In this document: positions 6,513-10,373 of the stretch, piece after piece
Layout: each line of letters starts with the position of its first letter
How positions within the stretch are numbered: position 1 is the stretch's first letter
Assembly (NCBI GenBank): GCA_937900165.1
Contig: CALCCX010000190.1
Coordinates: forward strand, 1 to 10,373
From: an uncultured Acidimicrobiia bacterium
Lineage (GTDB): Bacteria; Actinomycetota; Acidimicrobiia; Spongiisociales; Spongiisociaceae
Direction: 5' to 3'
Length of the DNA: 10,373 nt
Notes under the pieces: generated by a model
The model's database searches: none
Seen by the model: only the letters and a program-made list of their open reading frames with translations
What the model was told of the DNA's origin: nothing
Program-made: the position numbers and the translations under genes

Positions 6513-7579
6513 GATTTGGCCACCACTACCTGATCTCCGGCATTGACGTCTCCTGAGATCTGGGCGAAGCCGTCGAGGATCTCGCCAACCTCGATCTTAC
6601 GCAGCTCGGTCTTTCCTCCGCCGAGGTCGACTTCGAGCGCGTAACCACCCTGAGAGAGGGCAACCAGGGCCCTGACCGAAACGGTCACTGCATCGTCAAT
6701 GGAAGTTGCCGTTCCGGTGACGGTGGCCGTAGTGGTCGAATCTGGGAGAGGGTCGTCTGGAGTGATCGTCGCCTCTAGTTTGGTTTCCCCTGATTCTGAG
6801 TCAGTCACCTCGGTTACCGCACTGACCACCCCAGCGATCGTCGTGGTCGGGTCCACGACGATGTCGACCCGCGCTCCCTCTTTTAGGTACTTGGCGTCTC
6901 GCCGACTGGCCGACACGATGAGTTTCTGATCAGATTCCGAAACGGTGAGCTCTGCGAATACGGAGCCGACGCGTGGCTCGCTGCTGATGCGCAGATCTTC
7001 TGGGACGAAGATCAATTGGCTTGCCGTGATCTTGCCTGTCTCGTCGAAGCCGTTGGCCTTCTGCCACGCTTTGACCGCGCGCTCGGTGCTGTGGCCGAAC
7101 ACGCCATCGACCTCGAGGCGCTCCTTGTCGTTGTATCCCTGTGCCAACAGAAACTCTTGAAGTTGGGTGACGTCGTCGCCCTGCATCAGTCGTTGTCCGC
7201 CAGTAGTTTCGACTTTGGATAGTTCTCGGTAGAGAGGCGTGTCTCCGTAGGCAAAGAATGCGGCCTTGGCGTTGACCCAGATCAGCGGTTCGCCGGCCTT
7301 TACAACGGTCCCCTTCGGGTGGCGGGCCGTCACGGTGCCTTCCAACTTGATGGGCAGGCTCCACTCTGCACCGAACTTCACCTGTCCGTCGAAGTCCTTG
7401 CTGTCAGTGAGATTCCGCAGTTGCACGGCCTCGGTTTCGAATTGCACGGTTGTGCCGGTGGTGCCTTCGCCCTCCTGAGCGCTGGTGGCTGTAGCGCCCC
7501 CGTTGGCCACCAGGAACCCGCCGCCTACTACAACAACGAACGCGACCATCGTCGCGGCGATCTTGGCGAGTACGTTCAT
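6509..7579 (-). CDS. Membrane-fusion (MacA/HlyD-like) protein with peptidoglycan-binding domain
   Basis: 356 residues. An N-terminal membrane anchor or signal sequence (about 5-26) precedes a low-complexity linker. A half lipoyl-like strand region follows (GTVTARHPKGTVVKAGEPL, 81-99), then the YGDTPLYREL segment (111-120), a PG_binding_1 domain at about 131-190 (DVTQLQEFLLAQGYN, VDGVFGHSTERAVKAWQKANGF), a beta-barrel-like segment (about 205-275) and a C-terminal domain with VGEILDGFAQISGDVNAGDQ (331-350), as in periplasmic adaptors. The PG-binding domain sits where Gram-negative MacA proteins have their TolC-reaching helical hairpin. I recognise this architecture from actinobacterial MacAB-like loci. 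It probably links the exporter to the cell wall. Its ATG overlaps the lipoprotein stop (ATGA, 7576-7579), with GAAGGA just upstream inside the last lipoprotein codons. Confidence 0.9.
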   Translation of the reverse strand: MNVLAKIAATMVAFVVVVGGGFLVANGGATATSAQEGEGTTGTTVQFETEAVQLRNLTDSKDFDGQVKFGAEWSLPIKLEGTVTARHPKGTVVKAGEPLIWVNAKAAFFAYGDTPLYRELSKVETTGGQRLMQGDDVTQLQEFLLAQGYNDKERLEVDGVFGHSTERAVKAWQKANGFDETGKITASQLIFVPEDLRISSEPRVGSVFAELTVSESDQKLIVSASRRDAKYLKEGARVDIVVDPTTTIAGVVSAVTEVTDSESGETKLEATITPDDPLPDSTTTATVTGTATSIDDAVTVSVRALVALSQGGYALEVDLGGGKTELRKIEVGEILDGFAQISGDVNAGDQVVVAKS

Positions 7580-8214
7580 TGTCCTTCACCGCCTTCGCCC
7601 AACAGTTCTTCGAATTCCGCGTATGCCTGCTCGCATTCGTTGGCTGCCTTCTCGAACTTTTCGAAGTCTTCCTCGGCGATGGCCGTGAGCCCCTGACCGG
7701 TCTGGTCGTTGTCGGAGTCGAGAGTCTCTCCCGATGCAGTGATTGGGGCGACATCGATGCCCTGGTCTTTCATGCACTTGTTCCAAGCCAGATTTGCGTC
7801 TTTGAGGGCAGCGTCCTGCTCGGGTGACAAGTTGAATTCGCCACCGGCATCCGCGAGGTATTGGCCGCACTTCTTCTCGGCCGCCTCGAACTGCTCGAAA
7901 TCGAAGGATTCCTCATCGACGGCTTGGCCCGACGTAGGGTCGTCGCCGACCTGCTGCCCGCCCCCTTGCTCATCGCCACCGGCGTTGATGGCCACGCCGT
8001 TTTCGGCCATGCAACTTTCGTACTTTCTCATTGCCTCCTCGGGGCTGAGTTCCTCGCCGGAGCTTGGATTGGCCGCCGGCGCGTCGACGTCGTCCAACGT
8101 GGCGACTCCTTCTCCCGCAGGGGCGGTTGATGAAGTCGCGGCGCAGGCCGACAACACGAGAAGTAGAGCCACTACAAGTAGCCCGTACTTCCTAGCACTG
8201 TGTTTATTGGTCAT
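7576..8214 (-). CDS. Acidic lipoprotein with duplicated two-cysteine module, first gene of the exporter operon
   Basis: 212 residues. Basic N-terminus, hydrophobic core (about 11-22) and lipobox LSAC with lipidated C24 predict a surface lipoprotein. After a linker the mature part holds two similar modules. Module 1 starts SPEEAMRKYESCMAENG (57-73) and reaches FEQFEAAEKKC (106-116). Module 2 starts SPEQ (130), runs through AWNKCMKDQGIDV (143-155) and reaches FEKFEKAANEC (184-194). The cysteine pairs C68/C116 and C147/C194 are 48 and 47 residues apart, suggesting internal duplication and one disulphide per module. I recall similar CM-x-x-x-G secreted proteins beside actinobacterial MacAB-like operons but know no assigned function. 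As operon leader it could sense or bind the exported ligand, which is inference. The ATG at 8214 has only a weak purine-rich upstream stretch, preceded by a strong hairpin. Confidence 0.85.
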   Translation of the reverse strand: MTNKHSARKYGLLVVALLLVLSACAATSSTAPAGEGVATLDDVDAPAANPSSGEELSPEEAMRKYESCMAENGVAINAGGDEQGGGQQVGDDPTSGQAVDEESFDFEQFEAAEKKCGQYLADAGGEFNLSPEQDAALKDANLAWNKCMKDQGIDVAPITASGETLDSDNDQTGQGLTAIAEEDFEKFEKAANECEQAYAEFEELLGEGGEGQ

Positions 8215-8229
8215 GGGTGCTCGCTTTCT

Positions 8230-8255
8230 GCCGGGCGACTACGCAGCCGCCCGGC
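8230..8255 (-). promoter_or_regulatory. GC-rich hairpin upstream of the exporter operon start
   Basis: GCCGGGCG (8230-8237) and CGCCCGGC (8248-8255) form a perfect 8-bp G/C-only stem with a 10-base loop. The stem ends 15 bases upstream of the lipoprotein ATG, next to where a ribosome binding site must lie. If transcribed it could modulate initiation; on DNA it could be an operator. No T-tract follows, so an intrinsic terminator is unlikely. Confidence 0.5.
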
Positions 8256-8275
8256 CTCGATCGTCTGGTTTTGTG

Positions 8276-8300
8276 GAGGCGAATCGGTGTTGATTGCCTC
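8276..8300. repeat. Second imperfect inverted repeat in the divergent region
   Basis: GAGGC-G-AATC (8276-8285) pairs with GATT-GCCTC (8292-8300), giving nine base pairs, one bulged G (8281) and a 6-base loop. It lies about 20 bases further from the operon than the first hairpin. It could be an operator or part of a structured leader; nothing in the sequence decides. Confidence 0.4.
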
Positions 8301-8321
8301 GATATCCGAGAACGTACAACT

Positions 8322-8354
8322 GCCGCGTGAAGCGGCCGTGAAGGTGGAGTGAAA
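8322..8354 (-). promoter_or_regulatory. Three TTCAC direct repeats at 11-base period, PHO-box-like
   Basis: On the minus strand three consecutive 11-base units occur: TTTCACTCCAC (8354-8344), CTTCACGGCCG (8343-8333) and CTTCACGCGGC (8332-8322). All share TTCAC at the same unit position. Eleven-base direct-repeat units containing TTCAC are the layout of actinobacterial PhoP (PHO) boxes, whose consensus unit begins GTTCACC as I recall. The repeats face the exporter operon and lie about 110-140 bases upstream of its first ATG, a position suited to a response-regulator site. The identity of the regulator is speculative. Confidence 0.4.
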
Positions 8355-8400
8355 CTCTCTTTCAGTGTTTTGGGGGTCCAAACGTGCCTCGTCGAGTCGC

Positions 8401-8424
8401 TGGGGCTGGGGCTGGGGCTGGGGC
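8401..8424 (+). repeat. Four tandem copies of TGGGGC, potential G-quadruplex
   Basis: Four perfect TGGGGC hexamers give four G4 tracts (8402-8405, 8408-8411, 8414-8417, 8420-8423) separated by CT, a textbook intramolecular G-quadruplex motif. A TATATT box (8430-8435) follows six bases later, so the repeat fills the -35/spacer region of a possible promoter toward the M23 gene. Such a tract may also gain or lose units by slippage. Confidence 0.8.
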
Positions 8425-8429
8425 TGGCG

Positions 8430-8435
8430 TATATT
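8430..8435 (+). promoter_or_regulatory. Possible -10 box for the M23 peptidase gene
   Basis: TATATT matches TAnnnT and is the most A/T-rich hexamer in an otherwise G/C-rich stretch. It would give a leader of about 140 bases before the ATG at 8580. No -35 hexamer is evident because the preceding bases are the TGGGGC repeat. Confidence 0.25.
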
Positions 8436-8565
8436 CCTGGGGTGGGTTAATCTGACTGCGACTCGCCGGTCTGGCGGGGCTTCTTTCCACCTTCCGTTCG
8501 CTCGATTCACCGCAGCGAGGCGCGCTCCTACTGACGTGCCCTGGGGAGACGGTTGGGTGGCTGCC

Positions 8566-8570
8566 AGGAG
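8566..8570 (+). promoter_or_regulatory. Ribosome binding site fixing the M23 peptidase start
   Basis: AGGAG lies 9 bases before ATG 8580. It selects that ATG over the in-frame TTG at 8553, which would place residues in front of an otherwise clean signal peptide. Confidence 0.75.
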
Positions 8571-8579
8571 AATCGAAAA

Positions 8580-9242
8580 ATGCTCAACCTCCTTCTTTCG
8601 CTTGCGCTCGCCCTTGGTGTAGGGGGCATAGAACCTCCAGAACTGACTCTCGTGACCGATGCCCACTCGGACATCGACGACGAGATGGTTCTCGTGTTTC
8701 CTCAGGACGGCGAGACCCGGTTCGACAACACCTGGGGGGCGCCACGTTCCGGCGGCCGAAGCCACCAGGGCACTGATCTGATGGCCGACAAGATGACCCC
8801 TGTGGTGGCCGCGGCCGATGGGGTGGTGGTGTTTGTGGGGGAGAGTCCGAGGGCCGGCCGCAATATTCGAATCGAGCACCGAGGAGGGTGGGAAACCTGG
8901 TACCTGCACTTGAACAATGACAATCCCGGTACCGACGACGGTCTCGCCGAATGGTCGCTCTCGTTCGCGCAGGGGATCGAGGAGGGGGTCGAGGTCAGCG
9001 CCGGGCAGCTGATTGGCTACGTTGGCGACTCCGGGAACGCCGAGAATTCGGGGTCACACACCCATTTCGAACTCCACTCGCCGGACGGTCCTGTCAACCC
9101 CTATCCGTTCCTCGAAGCGGCCTACATGCGATTCGAACCAGTCCTCGAAGAGCGTCGGATCGCCGATTTGGTTTCTCTCGTCGCCGGGGTGTCTGGCCGG
9201 CCTATCGATAGTCTGTTGGCCGACTGGAAGAAGTCTTCGTAG
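8580..9242 (+). CDS. Secreted M23-family (LytM/NlpD-like) metallopeptidase
   Basis: 220 residues from the ATG at 8580. A short signal sequence (about 2-16, leucine-rich) indicates export. The catalytic M23 domain spans about 45-178. Zinc ligands are H62 and D66 in SHQGTDLMA, and H162 in SHTHFEL (HxH, H160-H162). The additional active-site histidine is H110 in YLHL, and GYVGDSGN (146-153) is the conserved strand before the HxH. All required residues are present, so it is probably an active peptidoglycan endopeptidase rather than a degenerate NlpD/EnvC-type activator. No LysM, SH3 or coiled-coil region is attached, so it is a minimal enzyme. A roughly 40-residue C-terminal helix of unknown role follows. 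The DUF899 gene begins 57 bases downstream on the same strand and may be co-transcribed. Confidence 0.9.
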   Translation: MLNLLLSLALALGVGGIEPPELTLVTDAHSDIDDEMVLVFPQDGETRFDNTWGAPRSGGRSHQGTDLMADKMTPVVAAADGVVVFVGESPRAGRNIRIEHRGGWETWYLHLNNDNPGTDDGLAEWSLSFAQGIEEGVEVSAGQLIGYVGDSGNAENSGSHTHFELHSPDGPVNPYPFLEAAYMRFEPVLEERRIADLVSLVAGVSGRPIDSLLADWKKSS

Positions 9243-9288
9243 AAATGTCGATTGTGCTTGCCGTCGAGCGACGGTTGGGCGTCGACGC

Positions 9289-9294
9289 AGGAGG
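9289..9294 (+). promoter_or_regulatory. Ribosome binding site fixing the DUF899 start
   Basis: AGGAGG lies 5 bases before GTG 9300. This selects GTG 9300 over the upstream in-frame candidate at 9252, whose 16 extra residues do not look like the family. A small inverted repeat CCGTCG-AG-CGACGG (9261-9274) lies just upstream. Confidence 0.8.
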
Positions 9295-9299
9295 ATTCG

Positions 9300-10010
9300 G
9301 TGACCGATGTGGAGACAGCCAAAGTGGTCGGACGTGAAGAGTGGCTGGAGGCGCGCCTCGATCACCTCGTTCGGGAAAAGGAATTCACCCGGCAACGGGA
9401 TGAACTGAGCCGAGAGCGGAGATCGCTACCGTGGATGGAGATCACCACAAACTTCCGGTTGGTTGGGGCGGATGGCGAGGTTCGCCTCGCAGACCTGTTC
9501 GGCGAGCAAAGCCAGCTCATCGTGTACCACTTCATGATGGGTCCAGGCTGGGTCGAAGGTTGTCCTTCCTGTTCGTTCTGGGCAGACAACTTCGACGGGG
9601 TCGGCGTGCACTTGGCCCACCGCGACACGGCGCTGGTGGCGATCTCCAGGGCCCCGTTCGACGAGATCGAGAACTATCGGCAGCGAATGGGGTGGATGTT
9701 CCCCTGGTATTCGTCCTACGACTCGAGCTTCAATTTCGATTTTTCCGCCTCGTTCACCGATGATCAGGTGGAGGCCGGCGAAGTCGCCTACAACTTCGGC
9801 ACCCAGTCTGGGGCGGCCGAGATGCCAGGTGTCAGCGTGTTTCGGAAAGATGCCGGGAAGGTGTTTCTCACCTATCAGACCTTCTCCCGTGGCATCGACA
9901 TGATCAACGGGGCGTATCACCTACTCGACATGACCTCCAAAGGCCGTGATGAAGACGAACTCGACTGGCCGATGGCCTGGCTGCACCGCCACGACGCCTA
10001 CCCGGACTGA
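9300..10010 (+). CDS. DUF899 family thioredoxin-like protein
   Basis: 236 residues from GTG 9300, close to the usual family size. The family pattern is clear throughout: HLVREKEFTRQRDELSRERR (22-41) and LPW (43-45), SQLIVYHFMMGPGW (71-84), GCPSCSFWADNFDG (87-100) with a thioredoxin-type CPSC at 88-91, HRD (107-109), RAPFDEIENYRQRMGW (117-132), FNFDFSASF (144-152), MPGVSVF (175-181), SRGIDMINGAYHLLD (196-210) and KGRDED (214-219). No signal peptide is seen, so it is probably cytosolic. The family has a thioredoxin fold with an unassigned biochemical role; redox or peroxide-related activity is inference from the CPSC pair. It follows the M23 gene by 57 bases with its own strong ribosome binding site and converges on the truncated gene at 10050. 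Confidence 0.92.
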   Translation: MTDVETAKVVGREEWLEARLDHLVREKEFTRQRDELSRERRSLPWMEITTNFRLVGADGEVRLADLFGEQSQLIVYHFMMGPGWVEGCPSCSFWADNFDGVGVHLAHRDTALVAISRAPFDEIENYRQRMGWMFPWYSSYDSSFNFDFSASFTDDQVEAGEVAYNFGTQSGAAEMPGVSVFRKDAGKVFLTYQTFSRGIDMINGAYHLLDMTSKGRDEDELDWPMAWLHRHDAYPD

Positions 10011-10049
10011 GTCCGGACCGCCGAAGATCTGTGCACGAACCGGGTTCTG

Positions 10050-10181
10050 TCAGTCGCCGTGGCCTAGCAACGCCTTCACCTTGTTGAGGTCGACGGCTCC
10101 GATGACCACCCGGTTGCCCATCGCCATGTACAAGGTGGTGAGCTTGGCTCCAGTGTCTTCAAGTCTGCGAGCCAATTCTCC
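10050..10181 (-). CDS. C-terminal fragment of an unidentified small protein, truncated at the adapter
   Basis: Only the last 43 codons and the TGA are genomic; the remainder is cut off by the P5 adapter at 10182. The fragment reads ELARRLEDTGAKLTTLYMAM (2-21), then GNRVVIGAVDLNKVKALL, ending LLGHGD. The alternation of a charged helix, a beta strand around LTTLYMA and another around VVIGAVD faintly recalls the GYD and ferredoxin-like small-protein fold, but the fragment is too short for an assignment. It converges on the DUF899 gene with a 39-base gap. Any model extending past 10181 translates adapter (RRPPRSTLFPYTTLFRS) and is false. Confidence 0.6.
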   Translation of the reverse strand, partial: GELARRLEDTGAKLTTLYMAMGNRVVIGAVDLNKVKALLGHGD

Positions 10182-10239
10182 AGATCGGAAGAGCGTCGTG
10201 TAGGGAAAGAGTGTAGATCTCGGTGGTCGCCGTATCATT
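10182..10239 (-). other. Illumina TruSeq P5 universal adapter, reverse complement (contamination)
   Basis: Starts with AGATCGGAAGAGCGTCGTG and ends with CGCCGTATCATT. By eye it is a perfect 58-base match to the reverse complement of the universal adapter. Genomic sequence ends at 10181. Translated on the minus strand it yields the notorious MIRRPPRSTLFPYTTLFRS artefact. Confidence 0.99.
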
Positions 10240-10373
10240 AAAAAAAAAAAAAGAGAGAAAGGAAGAGAAGAAGAAAGAGATCGGAAGAGCCACGTCACAG
10301 TAAGCGTGCGATGTGTACATCCTGTATAGCTACACGAGTGCTCTCGAGCAGCGTCCGATGCGTACTGTCTGCG
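10240..10373. other. Non-genomic tail: poly-A, purine-rich stretch, second adapter stub, unplaced end
   Basis: A run of 13 A (10240-10252) and a purine-only stretch (to 10277) are followed by a second adapter core AGATCGGAAGAGC (10278-10290). The remaining 83 bases contain scattered short repeats and match nothing I recognise; they begin with a CACGTCACAG stretch that resembles degraded adapter. None of this should be read as genome. Confidence 0.9.

Larger units (their letters stand above)
8215..8579. other. Divergent intergenic region of 365 bases, no gene
   Basis: No convincing coding sequence on either strand; the open frames that cross it read through simple repeats and lack start signals. 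It must contain promoters for the exporter operon (leftward) and the M23 peptidase (rightward). Visible structure comprises two hairpins on the operon side, three TTCAC motifs at 11-base spacing, a four-copy TGGGGC repeat and a TATATT box just beyond it. Each is described separately. Confidence 0.8.

Noticed and set aside
8553..8579. TTG at 8553 as an upstream start for the M23 peptidase
   Set aside because: ATG 8580 has AGGAG at 9 bases and gives a clean signal peptide; the extra residues MGGCQENRK are not typical.
8365..8622. An open frame encoding GWGWGWGW through the TGGGGC repeat
   Set aside because: The GW run is only the translation of the hexamer repeat, there is no ribosome binding site, and the frame overlaps the signal peptide of the M23 gene.
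9261..9274. CCGTCG-AG-CGACGG as a terminator between the M23 and DUF899 genes
   Set aside because: Five usable base pairs and no T-tract; the strong ribosome binding site just downstream fits simple co-transcription.
9252..9299. An upstream start for the DUF899 protein
   Set aside because: The 16 extra residues do not fit the family, and AGGAGG sits 5 bases before GTG 9300.
10002..10016. CCGGACT-G-AGTCCGG inverted repeat across the DUF899 stop codon as a terminator
   Set aside because: The usable stem is only 5 bp with a 5-base loop and no T-tract follows; chance occurrence in G+C-rich DNA is likely.
191..10181. Mobile elements, CRISPR arrays, toxin-antitoxin pairs or a defence system
   Set aside because: No transposase or integrase motifs, terminal repeats, spaced direct repeats or nuclease/effector families were seen; every substantial gene belongs to transport, envelope or redox families.

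Overview
The window is a metagenome-style contig. About 10 kb of real genomic DNA (191-10181) lies between untrimmed Illumina adapter sequence. A TruSeq P7 index adapter sits on the left (125-190) and the reverse complement of the P5 universal adapter on the right (10182-10239). Homopolymer and low-complexity junk lies outside both. The outermost gene at each end is cut exactly at its adapter, so neither genomic end is a biological boundary.

The genomic part is G+C-rich and tightly packed, with GTG starts and four-base ATGA gene overlaps. It carries a lipoprotein, a membrane-fusion protein with a peptidoglycan-binding domain, and possible leaderless TAnnnT promoters. This fits a high-G+C Gram-positive bacterium (Actinobacteriota, perhaps Acidimicrobiia-like). 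That is inference from gene families and style, not from a marker gene.

Layout. (1) 192-1364 (+): 5'-truncated bactofilin-like beta-helix fused to a multispanning membrane domain; it converges on an MFS transporter (1361-2599, -), and one CTAG supplies both stop codons. (2) A 78-base divergent promoter region leads to an orphan ABC ATPase (2678-3499, +), followed 24 bases later by a QOR-type quinone oxidoreductase (3524-4492, +). (3) A perfect 14-bp inverted repeat (4506-4551) separates qor from a convergent four-gene minus-strand operon. In transcription order the operon encodes an acidic lipoprotein with a duplicated two-cysteine module (8214-7576), a peptidoglycan-binding membrane-fusion protein (7579-6509), a MacB-type ATPase (6512-5772) and a MacB/FtsX-type permease (5775-4555). 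All three junctions are ATGA overlaps. (4) A 365-base divergent intergenic region (8215-8579) holds two hairpins, three TTCAC motifs at 11-base spacing and a four-copy TGGGGC repeat. (5) A small exported M23 metallopeptidase (8580-9242, +) and a DUF899 thioredoxin-like protein (9300-10010, +) follow. (6) The 3' end of an unidentified minus-strand gene (10050-10181) closes the insert.

The four-gene operon is the most coherent functional unit: a tripartite-like ABC exporter or envelope-stress system adapted to a cell with a thick wall and no TolC-type outer-membrane channel. Its lipoprotein and its structured upstream region are the parts most worth following up. No RNA gene, mobile element or CRISPR array was seen.
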